Origin: Flavobacteriales bacterium
GTDB taxonomy: Bacteria > Bacteroidota > Bacteroidia > Flavobacteriales_F > PHOS-HE28
Reading direction: 5' to 3'
DNA length: 64,000 nt
NCBI GenBank assembly: GCA_016717305.1
Contig: JADKFY010000012.1
Location: 62,001-126,000 of the forward strand
In this document: positions 17,937-26,955 of the stretch, in pieces
Position numbering within the stretch: the first letter of the stretch is position 1
Layout of the letters: the number at the start of each line of letters is the position of its first letter
Position numbers and translations under genes: made by a program
Notes under the pieces: generated by a model
What the model was told of the DNA's origin: nothing
What the model saw: the letters and a program-made list of their open reading frames with translations, nothing else
Database searches by the model: none

Positions 17937-19693
17937 TCACTTGATCACCAAACGCTGGGTCGTACGAACACCGTTCGCTGTTACGCGCACGTTGTAGTTG
18001 CCCGCGGTCAAACCGGTAAGGTCCATAACGTGGTCGGCGCCTTTGTTCAGTTGGCTCTGCTCGTTGTAAACGGTACGGCCGGTCACATCGAACACTTTCA
18101 TCGTGGAGAGACCGCTGGTGTTGAGCGCGCGCAAGGTGAAGATGCCTGTGCCCGGGTTCGGGAAAAGACGAATATCGGAAGCTGCGAGCTCTTCAATACC
18201 ATTGAAGAGCATAACGTCCACGGTGTAGTCCTCAACCTCTCCGTACTCTGCACTTCCACAAGGATCAGGTGTTCCCGTGTACATGATGCGAACACGCAAA
18301 CGGGTGCTGCCCACTGAGGCGTCCAAAGGAACATCGATCGTTCCAGTGAACGTTGTAAAGGATCGACAGTAGTCAAGGTGTACACCTCATTGGCATCCAA
18401 GAAGCTCTCATCCTGGTTCCAATCCACCCAAATGGTGCACTGATCACCGTCATAGGCAGGAGGGCCATTCAACACCGTAACAGCAAGACTTTGACCCTGC
18501 ATTACCGTGGCAACCATGTCGGTGTGATCAGAATAACCGCCGGTGCAATCGGTGATGTTATCGACCTCCTGGAAAGTGAATTGTGCAACGAACTCATCAC
18601 AAGCGTCAGAACCAGCAAGACAATAACCTCCGCAAGGGCTGGCGGAAACGTTCATTTCATAGGCTTCGCCCGTGTAGAGCACAGGTATGTAGTAGGTACC
18701 GGCCGGCAACTCATCAAAGATCAGGGTCACATTTCCGTCAGCACAGTCCGTGTTGTTGTTCAAGGTATTGAACACGATCGCCCCGGTATCCAATGGGCAT
18801 GTTGTGGCAAGAATAACGTAGTAGTCAGAAAGCAATGGGACCGATCCACAGTAATCGATACGCACTTCGCTGCACTCGGTAGTGGTAAAGGCGTGCCATA
18901 CAGCCGGGTCGGTGATGAGGTCCGATTGTGCGTAATCACCATCGGCAGTGGCCCAAGCCGTAGTGCCTGAAAAAGCAACTGAAGAACCTACCGTCAAGTC
19001 GGTCGGGGTCACACTGCTGCACTGGTCATTCACCGGAGGCGGAGGGGTGTCGAATACACAGGTGCTGAAACCGAAGACGGTTTGCGCTGCAGTGTAATTG
19101 TAGAAGTAGGTACGGTAGTAATACGTGGTACCGGACACCGTTGGAATGGTCAATGTTTCCGTTCCACCACGTACGGTGGCATCTACGCAGTTGATGAGCG
19201 TCAACGCACCACAGCTTCCTTCGTAGATCGCCAATACGGCATCGTAACCATCTGTGATGGCAGCGAGCGTATCACCGGTCACCTGCACCGTGGTGCTGGC
19301 ACTGTTCGCAGTGAAGCTGTACCATACATCCGTGACCAAACTCGACGTAAAGCCGCTGCACGTATCGCTCGGCTGACTTTCAGTGGCACCGTCCACCGTT
19401 CCAACTGTGCCAACACACGCTGTACCAACTGTAAGCATGATAGCACCTGCACAATCATCGTTAGCCACCGTTCCACGCTCTCCGGACAGGTTCGCAACAG
19501 GGGTGCGTTGACCAGGAGCAAAAGCGGACTGCTGCTTCTCCAGCAACTCAGCGGCTGCAGCGGAAGAAGAAGTGTTCACGGTCTTCACCAAACTACGTGT
19601 GGTAGTGGCCGTCTTGTTCGTTTGACCGATCGCCGCAGGAGCAGCAATCGCCAAAGCACCGAATAATGCAAAAGAGTAAAGTACTTGTTTCAT
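17937..19693 (-). CDS. T9SS type A secreted protein with GEVED domain (one frameshift)
   Basis: Begins at ATG 19693 (MKQVLYSFALFGALAIAAPAAIGQ, signal peptide), continues through two PPC-like modules (TYYYRTYFYNYT; GTYYIPVLYTGE) and a GEVED domain (IWVDWNQDESFLD). The frame is lost near 18353; the protein resumes in another frame at FTGTIDVPLD, then GEVEDYTVDV and a complete type A sorting domain (IRLFPNPGTGIFTLR ... GNYNVRVTANG). One extra T on the plus strand in the TT at 18353-18354 joins the two halves (PLQTFTGTI), so an indel error is the simplest reading. It is a paralogue of the gene at 16173-17756. A TAAGTTTG -7 box lies at 19736-19743, giving a 42-base leader; a terminator follows the gene. 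Confidence 0.85.
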
Positions 19694-19735
19694 CCGTTGT
19701 TTGTTTGTGGTTTCTAGGGTAATGGAAATGGAGCG

Positions 19736-19743
19736 CAAACTTA
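19736..19743 (-). promoter_or_regulatory. -7 promoter box (TAAGTTTG)
   Basis: Exact TAnnTTTG on the minus strand upstream of the T9SS gene starting at 19693. No clear TTG -33 partner. Confidence 0.45.
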
Positions 19744-19916
19744 ACCATCAATATTTTGAAGGTGTCCATGCACGGATCTATTCTGTTCCAAGTTCTTAAC
19801 GTAAGCAGAGTTATGAACAGTGAAAATGTTAGAAACGGCCGTGGAGTTGAGCACATTGTGGTCGCTAATGCAATGAGGCCGAGAGGCGTTGTGGATCCTT
19901 GGACCACGTGCAATGA

Positions 19917-19924
19917 TAACTTTG
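19917..19924 (+). promoter_or_regulatory. -7 promoter box (TAACTTTG) of the SDR gene
   Basis: Exact TAnnTTTG ending seven bases before the ATG at 19932. A TTG lies 15 bases upstream of it, shorter than the 17-20 seen elsewhere in the window. Confidence 0.45.
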
Positions 19925-19931
19925 GCCAAAC

Positions 19932-20717
19932 ATGGATACAAGATTGAATGGACAACGTGCGCTCGTATGCGGAAGCACCCAAGGTATTGGCAAGGCAACC
20001 GCTATGGAATTAGCCCGCTCAGGGGCTCATGTGACCTTGTTGGCCAGGGATGAGGAGAAACTGAAGTCCACTCTTGCCCAGTTGGATCGTTCGCACGGAC
20101 AAGATCATTCCACTTTGCGTGTGGACATGTCTGACACCATCGCCATGGCAAGCCTTATCGGTGAATATGCCGCCGCACACCCAGTGGACATTCTGGTGAA
20201 CAACACGGGCGGACCTCCTACCGGCTTGGCCCATGAGGCGGAGATCACCGCATTCGAAAATGCCTTTCGCCAGCACCTCTTGGGTTTCCAGACCTTGGTT
20301 CGCGCCTTCGTGCCTGGCATGAAAGAACGGAAGCATGGCCGCATTGTGAACGTGATCAGCACCAGCGTAAAACAACCGCTGCCGAACCTTGGGGTAAGCA
20401 ACACCATCCGCGGAGCGGTGGCCAATTGGGGCAAAACGTTGGCCAACGAACTTGGCCCTTACGGGATCACAGTGAACAACGTGTTACCGGGTGCGACAGG
20501 AACGGAACGATTGAGCACCATTATTGCGAACAAGGCGACCAAGAGCGGCGATACAGAAGCTGCTGTGACCGTTGAAATGCTGAGCGAGATCCCCTTGCGC
20601 CGATTCGCAGAACCGGCGGAGATCGCCTTCGCTATCACTTTCTTGGTTGGTCCGTCCGGAGCATACATCAACGGGATCAACTTGCCTGTGGATGGCGGAC
20701 GAACCGCGAGTCTTTGA
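19932..20717 (+). CDS. SDR family protein lacking the catalytic Tyr/Lys pair
   Basis: 261 residues with a Rossmann fold of the short-chain dehydrogenase family: the nucleotide loop GSTQGIGKA (residues 14-22), VNNTGGPP (90-97) and the C-terminal PVDGGRTASL. The catalytic serine region is present (VISTSV, 141-146), but where YxxxK is expected the sequence reads SNTIR (156-160), so both Tyr and Lys are replaced. This SNxxR variant occurs in a divergent SDR branch. Substrate and even dehydrogenase activity are uncertain. It is a single gene divergent from a T9SS gene and convergent with tonB. Confidence 0.85.
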   Translation: MDTRLNGQRALVCGSTQGIGKATAMELARSGAHVTLLARDEEKLKSTLAQLDRSHGQDHSTLRVDMSDTIAMASLIGEYAAAHPVDILVNNTGGPPTGLAHEAEITAFENAFRQHLLGFQTLVRAFVPGMKERKHGRIVNVISTSVKQPLPNLGVSNTIRGAVANWGKTLANELGPYGITVNNVLPGATGTERLSTIIANKATKSGDTEAAVTVEMLSEIPLRRFAEPAEIAFAITFLVGPSGAYINGINLPVDGGRTASL

Positions 20718-20739
20718 CCTGCCGACACTTCCAAGGACC

Positions 20740-21465
20740 CTATTCCGATCGTAGACTGAGCGGGATCTGGTAGTACACTGGAACCGGAATACCACCTTGG
20801 CTGCCGGGTACGAATTGTGGCATGCTTCGTAGCGTGCGTTCGATCTCGGCAAGGACTTTCGCATCGACCTTGGGAGCACATACGATCTTGGTTATTTCGC
20901 CGTGCGTGTCGATCAAGAAAGTGACCGTGGTCCGCACATGGCCGCGCACACCATTGGGGATCCGAAAGTGGCGTTGCAGATGGTCAGATATGCGATCCTC
21001 AGTGCAAAAGACCAAGTGTTCCGGGTCACGCTTCAGGCATTCCATGAAGTAGGGATTCACTCCTACAGAGCCCCAAGGCATCGGTCCAAGGTCCACTGTT
21101 TCTGTAGAACGTAAGTCGTTTGGTGGAACAAAGGGCGCTGGGTCTGTAACTGGTCCAAGATCGGGACCAGGGTCAGGCGTAGGATCCACTACCACGACCG
21201 GATCGGGATCAGCAAGGATAATGCGTGTCTTGGACCGTTCTTTTGGGGCAGGTCGAGATGCCGCTTGCTTCTTGAGAATTACGATGGGCAAGATCTCGGT
21301 AGGCAAGTCATCTTCCGGAAAGTCGTTATTTGCAAAGTGGAGATCCGTTCGTGGTAACCGCCATTCAAAGGCGACCAAAGTGAACGAAAAAGCGACGATC
21401 GCGCCAAGGACAAGCCGGTCGAACGGCTTGCGAGAATTTCTCCAAGAATGTTTTGCGAGGGACAT
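20740..21465 (-). CDS. Energy transducer TonB family protein
   Basis: 241 residues from the ATG at 21465; the frame is open to 21534 but the membrane-anchor pattern fits the shorter form. The N-terminus NSRKPFDRLVLGAIVAFSFTLVAFEW is the single transmembrane segment typical of Bacteroidota TonB. Next come a proline/valine/aspartate-rich periplasmic linker (VVVVDPTPDPGPDLGP, about 85-110) and a C-terminal TonB domain (GHVRTTVTFLIDTHGEI ... VYYQIPLSL). It would link the ExbBD motor to outer-membrane receptors. No exbB/exbD lie nearby; it stands downstream of a two-component pair on the same strand. Confidence 0.85.
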   Translation of the reverse strand: MSLAKHSWRNSRKPFDRLVLGAIVAFSFTLVAFEWRLPRTDLHFANNDFPEDDLPTEILPIVILKKQAASRPAPKERSKTRIILADPDPVVVVDPTPDPGPDLGPVTDPAPFVPPNDLRSTETVDLGPMPWGSVGVNPYFMECLKRDPEHLVFCTEDRISDHLQRHFRIPNGVRGHVRTTVTFLIDTHGEITKIVCAPKVDAKVLAEIERTLRSMPQFVPGSQGGIPVPVYYQIPLSLRSE

Positions 21466-21564
21466 GTGAAAAGGGTTTCTTACAAAACCACTTTCCCTGC
21501 CCGATCCGTACACCGTTCCTAGGTCCAGATGCACCGTTGGCCGAACTTCATCCGCACACCCAGC

Positions 21565-22272
21565 CTACTCAGGACCTGGCCCGGCCAAGAGCCTGAATCC
21601 TTTGCCGTGTACATTGATGATCTCCACTCCGGGATCCTCTTGCAGGTATTTACGCAACTTGGCGATGTACACATCCATGCTGCGCCCATTGAAGTAGCTG
21701 TCGTTGCCCCACACTTCACGAAGGGCATGGCCTCGCTCCAGCACATCGTTCCGGTTGGCGCAAAGCAATCGCAGCAGATCGGTTTCCTTGGTGGTCAATC
21801 GGCGGCTTCCTTCCGGTGTGGTCAATATCTGTTTGCGTGGATCGAAGCTGGATCCTCCGAAGCTGTACTCCTCTGGTTCCGGCTCCTTGGGCAGTGCTCC
21901 ATTCGCCCGGCGTAACACTGCGGAAATTCGCAACAAGAGCTCTTCCATACTGAAGGGCTTGGTGATGTAATCGTCCGCACCGATCTCGAATCCCTTGATC
22001 GTATCCTCCTTCATGCTCTTGGCCGTGAGGAAAACGATCGGGGTGGCCTTGTCCTTTGCACGTATCTCCTTGGCCAATGTGAAGCCATCCTTCAGAGGCA
22101 TCATCACGTCCAATACCAAGAGATCGAACGCGCCATTCTCATAGGCCCGCTTGCCTTCCTGACCGTCCGTACACAAGGTGGCGTCGTATTCCTTGGCACG
22201 CAGGTATTCCAGAAGGAGCTTGCCCAAATTGGGATCATCCTCTACCACCAACAATTTTAGGGGAGTTGACAT
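21565..22272 (-). CDS. OmpR-family response regulator
   Basis: 235 residues from ATG 22272. Receiver domain with acidic pocket (VVEDDPNLGK), phosphoacceptor Asp55 in VLDVMMP, switch residue in FLTAKS and Lys in YITKPFS; then a winged-helix DNA-binding domain (LTTKETDLLRLLCANRNDVLER ... VYIAKLRKYL). The start lies inside the histidine kinase gene (38-base overlap), so the pair is translationally coupled. Targets are unknown; tonB downstream is a candidate by position only. Confidence 0.93.
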   Translation of the reverse strand: MSTPLKLLVVEDDPNLGKLLLEYLRAKEYDATLCTDGQEGKRAYENGAFDLLVLDVMMPLKDGFTLAKEIRAKDKATPIVFLTAKSMKEDTIKGFEIGADDYITKPFSMEELLLRISAVLRRANGALPKEPEPEEYSFGGSSFDPRKQILTTPEGSRRLTTKETDLLRLLCANRNDVLERGHALREVWGNDSYFNGRSMDVYIAKLRKYLQEDPGVEIINVHGKGFRLLAGPGPE

Positions 22273-23752
22273 GTTCAAATGGGATGTAGATGCGGAATGT
22301 ACTGCCTTGGCCGGGAATGCTCTCCAGTTTTATGCGACCGCTATGCCGTTCCACTACGGTGCGCACATAGCTCAACCCAAGACCGAAGCCTTTGGCGTTG
22401 TGGATATTCCCCGTGGGAACGCGGTAAAGACGGTCGAACACCTTGGTCTGCTCAGAAGGCGAGATCCCAATTCCGTTGTCCGTGATCGAGATCGTAATGC
22501 CGACGTCGTTGCTGGTGGTCGCGATACGGATCCTGGGTTCCTGTTCGGCATACTTTACCGCATTCTCGATCAAGTTGTAGAGCACGTTCGTGAGATGGGT
22601 GCGATCACCATTTACATGATGTATCTCGGCATTCAGTTCCGTGTCGATACGGCCGTTCCTCCGTTCCACCAACATACTGCTACTACGGACCACCTCTCCC
22701 ACAACTGTATGAATATCCAAGTCCACGCGCTTCAACACCATGTGCCCCCCTTCCAGCACGGCACTTTGCAAAACGTTCTCCACCAATGAACCCAATCGTT
22801 TGTTCTCATCGCGGATCATTCCCACGAACGTGCGCGTCTGTTCTTCCGTCTTGGGCATGGATGGGTCCGAGAGTGCCTCACAGGCCAGTCCGATGGTGCT
22901 GATCGGGGTCTTCAGTTCGTGGGTCAGGTTGTTCACCAGGTCGGTGCGGATCTCGCCAATGCGCTTCTGCCTAACGATGGTGCGAATGGTGAACCCGAAC
23001 CCAGCAATAATGATGGCCATCAACACAACCGATATCAGCAATAAGGGCCATAGCCCTCGCCAGATCGCCGCATGCTCTCCAGGAATATCCACCAACAGGA
23101 AATACTCAGGCCCCGAATGGTCATGCTTGAAAAGCCGTTCGCGAAAGGGTGTATCCGCACGAACCGGCATAGCTGAACGATCCACTTGGCTGAGGTGTAC
23201 AGGTTCTCCGTTCTCAGCCGCCACAGCGAAATGAACAGTGTCGAAGATCCCGTTCGCGGTCATCTCCTCCTTGAGCAAGGAGTCCAACAGATGCGGATCG
23301 ATCCGTTCCTGTATATCGCGGGCCAATTCCGATGCGAGAATACCACGTACCATATCGGTGATCAACTCCTCTTGGTCTTCTCCTGACGTTTGTTGCACAG
23401 GTGTTTCGTTGGTGACCCGCTCTTCCATGCCACTCGGCACCTCAGTGCTTCCATCCTTCTCTACGATCACACCGGTTCCATCCCTAACACCCAAGCGCTT
23501 TACTTCATTGTCCCGATGTTCGTCCAATTTCTGCAACAAACGCTTTCCCACCTTGTGTCCTTGCAGGACTTGCATGCGCTCGATACGTTCCATGCGATCG
23601 CTTACTGCATGCAGGGCATTATCAATGCTCCTATGGTATTGCGACTGCCGTAATAACTTGGTATCGCGCACCCACTTCACTTGGATCGCAAGCAGCCCTA
23701 CCAAGGCCAAGCCAATGGCCACCAATAAGCCTGTGATCCGTCGCTTTTCCAC
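22235..23752 (-). CDS. Sensor histidine kinase
   Basis: 505 residues, starting at GTG 23752, the only plausible start because a promoter lies right upstream. N-terminal transmembrane helix (LLVAIGLALVGLLAIQVKWV), a large periplasmic sensor region of about 220 residues with no recognisable domain, and a second helix (LWPLLLISVVLMAIIIAGFGF). The HisKA domain has the phospho-accepting His in HELKTPISTIG. The HATPase domain has the N box NLIENAVKYA, G1 DNGIGIS and G2 GFGLGLSYV. It pairs with the OmpR regulator that overlaps its 3' end. Confidence 0.92.
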   Translation of the reverse strand: MEKRRITGLLVAIGLALVGLLAIQVKWVRDTKLLRQSQYHRSIDNALHAVSDRMERIERMQVLQGHKVGKRLLQKLDEHRDNEVKRLGVRDGTGVIVEKDGSTEVPSGMEERVTNETPVQQTSGEDQEELITDMVRGILASELARDIQERIDPHLLDSLLKEEMTANGIFDTVHFAVAAENGEPVHLSQVDRSAMPVRADTPFRERLFKHDHSGPEYFLLVDIPGEHAAIWRGLWPLLLISVVLMAIIIAGFGFTIRTIVRQKRIGEIRTDLVNNLTHELKTPISTIGLACEALSDPSMPKTEEQTRTFVGMIRDENKRLGSLVENVLQSAVLEGGHMVLKRVDLDIHTVVGEVVRSSSMLVERRNGRIDTELNAEIHHVNGDRTHLTNVLYNLIENAVKYAEQEPRIRIATTSNDVGITISITDNGIGISPSEQTKVFDRLYRVPTGNIHNAKGFGLGLSYVRTVVERHSGRIKLESIPGQGSTFRIYIPFEHVNSPKIVGGRG

Positions 23753-23756
23753 GGAA

Positions 23757-23786
23757 CGAAACTATCGGCAAGCGGTGCACATGCAA
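23757..23786 (-). promoter_or_regulatory. Predicted promoter, leaderless histidine kinase mRNA
   Basis: On the minus strand TTG (23786-23784), 19 bases, TAGTTTCG (23764-23757), then four bases and the GTG start codon. Both elements and spacing fit the Bacteroidota consensus apart from one base. Confidence 0.6.
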
Positions 23787-24004
23787 TTGGCTTAACGGTC
23801 TTTAACGTTCGTTCGCAGCCCCTTAACACGAAGCACCCTGCACCGCCCTGACCTTTGTATCGTATCCGGTACGATGCTCTGCAAGGGAATTGTACAAGGT
23901 ATTTGGAGAGGAGCATATCACGGTGAGGGTTTTGGTTTTCCGTGATCATGCAACAAGGGCGACGGAAGGCTACCGGGAACGGTGGCCTTTCGGCGTTTTG
24001 GGCG

Positions 24005-24035
24005 TTGACCTGTTCGGCCACGTACCCTACCTTCG
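24005..24035 (+). promoter_or_regulatory. Predicted promoter of the aldehyde dehydrogenase gene
   Basis: TTG (24005-24007), 20 bases, TACCTTCG (24028-24035); the ATG follows 15 bases later. The 298-base divergent spacer 23753-24050 otherwise shows nothing I can support. Confidence 0.5.
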
Positions 24036-24050
24036 CCCGAACAACAAAGC

Positions 24051-25493
24051 ATGGAACGACTTCTCAATTTCATCAACGGCGAATTGGTCCCGGCCCGCAG
24101 TGCCCGTTGGTTGGATGTATTCGCACCGGCAACAGGTACCGCACATGCACACTTGGCCGATTCGGATGAACACGATGTGGAGGCCGCCGTCCAAGCTGCG
24201 GAGAAGGCCTTTCCCGCGTGGAACGCATTGGGCCGTGAGGGACGCAGCGCCGCTATGCTCCGGTTGGCGGACCTGATCGAAGAAGATATGGACGGCTTCG
24301 TGGCCGATGAGTCAAAGGACAATGGCAAACCACTTGCGTTGGCGCGCCGTGTGGACATTCCCAGGGCGGTGGCCAATTTGCGCTTCTTTGCCACAGCGAT
24401 CCTCCATTTCTCCAGTGAGGCCCATTTGATGGACGATGTGGCGGTCAACTATACCGACCGACAACCCATCGGTGTTGTGGGCTGCATCAGTCCTTGGAAT
24501 TTGCCGCTCTACTTGTTCACGTGGAAGATCGCACCCGCACTTGCCGCGGGCAACTGTGTGGTGGCCAAGCCATCTGAAGTGACCCCACTGACCGCCTATC
24601 GATTGAGCACGCTGTGCAACGCGGCAGGGATCCCCCCGGGTGTGCTCAACATTGTGCATGGGCTCGGACCCAAGGTTGGTGCAGCCATTACCGCGCACCC
24701 TAAAATTGCGGCCATATCCTTTACCGGAGGAACACGCACCGGCGCAGAAATTGCGCGGGTCGCCGCTCCGATGTTCAAGAAGCTGAGCTTGGAACTGGGC
24801 GGAAAGAATCCTGTGCTGGTCTTTGCTGATTGCGACTTTGACCTGATGGTGAAGACCACCGTGCGCAGCAGTTTCACAAACCAAGGACAGATCTGTTTGT
24901 GTGGATCGCGGATACTCGTTGAGCGATCGATCTTGGAACGTTTTCGCACTGCATTCGTGGGCCAAGTAAGGCTGTTGAAAGTTGGTGACCCTTCAGACCC
25001 GGATCAAGACATGGGCGCGTTGGTGTCCAAAGATCATCTTGAAAAAGTGCTCTCTTATGTGGAACTGGCGAAGAGCGAAGGAGGCCGTATTCTCACCGGA
25101 GGTGAACAGCTTCATTTAGCTGGCGAGCTTAAGAACGGTTGGTACATGGCTCCCACCGTGATCGAGGGATTGGGGCCGGAATGCCGAACGAACCAAGAGG
25201 AGATCTTCGGTCCGGTTGTGACCATTCAACCTTTTGATGCGGAAGAAGACGCCCTGGACTTGGCCAACGCAACACCGTTCGGTTTGGCGAGCGTGGTTTG
25301 GACAACGGATCTGCAACGCAGCCAACGGGTTGCCCGTGCACTGCATGCAGGCATCGTCTGGATCAATTGCTGGATGCTGCGCGATCTGCGAACCCCGTTC
25401 GGTGGCGTTAAGAACAGCGGCGTCGGCCGTGAAGGCGGAGTTGAAGCACTGAAATTCTTCACCGAGGCGAAGAACGTGTGCATCAAGCTTTAA
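24051..25493 (+). CDS. Aldehyde dehydrogenase, probable 2-aminomuconate semialdehyde dehydrogenase
   Basis: 480 residues, a full-length ALDH. Visible motifs: SPWNLPLYLFTWKIAPALAAGN, the glutamate in ELGGKNP, and the catalytic cysteine in NQGQICLCGSR. The C-terminal FGGVKNSGVGREGGVEAL is also typical. The NQGxICLC form resembles the ALDH8/hydroxymuconic semialdehyde group more than general acetaldehyde dehydrogenases. With 3-HAO, ACMSD and a 2-aminomuconate deaminase elsewhere in the window, oxidation of 2-aminomuconate semialdehyde to 2-aminomuconate is the likely role. The gene stands alone with its own promoter. Confidence 0.82.
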   Translation: MERLLNFINGELVPARSARWLDVFAPATGTAHAHLADSDEHDVEAAVQAAEKAFPAWNALGREGRSAAMLRLADLIEEDMDGFVADESKDNGKPLALARRVDIPRAVANLRFFATAILHFSSEAHLMDDVAVNYTDRQPIGVVGCISPWNLPLYLFTWKIAPALAAGNCVVAKPSEVTPLTAYRLSTLCNAAGIPPGVLNIVHGLGPKVGAAITAHPKIAAISFTGGTRTGAEIARVAAPMFKKLSLELGGKNPVLVFADCDFDLMVKTTVRSSFTNQGQICLCGSRILVERSILERFRTAFVGQVRLLKVGDPSDPDQDMGALVSKDHLEKVLSYVELAKSEGGRILTGGEQLHLAGELKNGWYMAPTVIEGLGPECRTNQEEIFGPVVTIQPFDAEEDALDLANATPFGLASVVWTTDLQRSQRVARALHAGIVWINCWMLRDLRTPFGGVKNSGVGREGGVEALKFFTEAKNVCIKL

Positions 25494-25755
25494 GCGCGTG
25501 CATGCGCTTGGCCCGGACCTGTTTCATGCCATTGGTGAAGAACCAACCGAAACGCCGATCGAACCATGCTTGGAACCTGTCGAAGCCATTGAGAACACTG
25601 AAGATAGCTGCTACCATTGGAGGTCGTTCTTGGATGTATAACTCCAAGAGCGCACTGATCAGTATGTGCCGCAAGTCCCCTTCGTGAAATAAAGGAGCCG
25701 AGGCGGACACTATAGGACTGCTTCCTTCATTCAACGCTGCCCATCGTGATCGCAA
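25483..25755 (-). CDS. Hypothetical small protein
   Basis: Up to 90 residues, beginning at a TTG 31 bases after the stop of the DUF6272 gene and overlapping the 3' end of the aldehyde dehydrogenase gene by 11 bases. No ATG lies near the beginning; the first one (PPMVAAIFSV) would halve the protein. The C-terminal part is rich in aromatic and basic residues (FDRFQAWFDRRFGWFF). I recognise no family. It may be a real downstream partner of DUF6272 or chance coding. Confidence 0.35.
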   Translation of the reverse strand: MRSRWAALNEGSSPIVSASAPLFHEGDLRHILISALLELYIQERPPMVAAIFSVLNGFDRFQAWFDRRFGWFFTNGMKQVRAKRMHALKA

Positions 25756-25786
25756 CCAACAGGGCGAATTGAAAGGGTGGCGAGCT

Positions 25787-26851
25787 CTAGACCATGGCCT
25801 TCAGCACGATGAACTTGGCACCTCCATGGTCCACGATCCCTGCGTTGATGGGGCCGTCCCTTCTACGGGCAAGATCCAAAAGGCCCAGCTGGACAGTACC
25901 ACTGGACTGACCGCGACCGAGCAGGATATCCCTATATCGCCGCTGTTTCGCCTGATCATCCATGGCGTTCACTTCCCGGATCCCGGCTTCCAGTATTTCT
26001 GCCGAGGTTTGATCCACAGGGGCACAAAGATCCAATGCCACTCCATTGGAAGATCTTGAAACGACGATCATGGGTCCCTCCCCGACCGGCGCAATGTTCT
26101 GGAGCAGTTCGGTCACGCCCAAAAAGGCGCGCATCCGTGCATTGGACAACGCCAGGTCGGTATCCAAGTCGCGTTCAATGATGCGCATGAGCACCTCTTG
26201 TTCCCCGGCAGCCAAGCTTCCGCGACATACGATCGAAATACCCTGTTCCACCACTTCTCTTTGCAGGTCCAAGTCCTGTTCCGGCCCGCTCTTCCCCTTC
26301 GGAGTCCGACCGATCATTATCCGCAGCGCGAACAACATGTGGTCGGCGTCCAGCTCTCTCAGCCCCATTCGCAATGGATGACCCGAACGGCGTGACATTT
26401 CGATCAACCCAAGCCCCGCACCACCACGCTCGGTCCGTTTTTCGTCCTGCAATCCTTGCAAATAGGCCTGTTTCATTTGGCCTGGATCCATGTCCTGCAT
26501 TCCCGCCAAGGCATGGGTGAGCTTTATGGCATCAGGCCTCGTGACCGGATTGATCGCGGTGACCTCGTGCATGCCCACATTGCTCCTGATAAGGAACATG
26601 CTCCTCCCACGCCCTTGCTCCAGATCACGTGACAGGGGAGCCCGATGTCGAATGATGTTCTGGTAGGCCTCCACCATTACGAACGTGAACTTTCCCCGAA
26701 CCCCTTTATCCGCTCCCTCCAACTCCAAGAACTCATCACCCAAGGTGATCAATCGTGCGGTATGGTCATCGTGGAAAAGACCGCTGTACAAGAAGGTCAG
26801 TCGATACCCGGATAGTGCGTCATACAAGGCAAGGGTGCGTCCGGGGTCCAT
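25787..26851 (-). CDS. SiaB-like DUF6272 protein with internal duplication
   Basis: 354 residues from ATG 26851 (the frame also has a TTG at 26881). The first ~190 residues match DUF6272, described as a SiaB-family protein kinase related to GHKL ATPases: VMVEAYQNIIRH, then MQDMDPGQMKQAYLQGLQ and RGGAGLGLIEMSRRSG. The second half repeats the pattern in degenerate form: GVTELLQNIAPV, EVNAMDDQAKQRRYRDILLG and VQLGLLDLARRRDG. The glycine-rich nucleotide loop survives only in copy one. An exact TATATTTG -7 box (26861-26868) ends nine bases before the ATG. It is divergent from the HD-PPK1 gene. Kinase activity is inferred from the family. Confidence 0.7.
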   Translation of the reverse strand: MDPGRTLALYDALSGYRLTFLYSGLFHDDHTARLITLGDEFLELEGADKGVRGKFTFVMVEAYQNIIRHRAPLSRDLEQGRGRSMFLIRSNVGMHEVTAINPVTRPDAIKLTHALAGMQDMDPGQMKQAYLQGLQDEKRTERGGAGLGLIEMSRRSGHPLRMGLRELDADHMLFALRIMIGRTPKGKSGPEQDLDLQREVVEQGISIVCRGSLAAGEQEVLMRIIERDLDTDLALSNARMRAFLGVTELLQNIAPVGEGPMIVVSRSSNGVALDLCAPVDQTSAEILEAGIREVNAMDDQAKQRRYRDILLGRGQSSGTVQLGLLDLARRRDGPINAGIVDHGGAKFIVLKAMV

Positions 26852-26860
26852 AGCAGCGGC

Positions 26861-26868
26861 CAAATATA
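26861..26868 (-). promoter_or_regulatory. -7 promoter box (TATATTTG) of the DUF6272 gene
   Basis: Exact TAnnTTTG on the minus strand, nine bases before the ATG at 26851. It supports that ATG over the upstream TTG at 26881, which lies outside the predicted transcript. Confidence 0.5.
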
Positions 26869-26917
26869 GCGGAGAACACAAGGTGGACCTTTTGCGCTAT
26901 TGTGATGTGTTCTTGGT

Positions 26918-26948
26918 TTGATGCGCCGCAACTCCAACTCTACCTTCG
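26918..26948 (+). promoter_or_regulatory. Predicted promoter of the HD-PPK1 gene
   Basis: TTG (26918-26920), 20 bases, TACCTTCG (26941-26948), then seven bases to the ATG at 26956. Same architecture as the promoters at 24005 and 6752. Confidence 0.55.
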
Positions 26949-26955
26949 CCGCATA

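Noticed and set aside
18098..18326. Two separate T9SS genes in this interval
   Set aside because: The pieces are the two halves of one GEVED-sorting-domain protein split by a single missing base.
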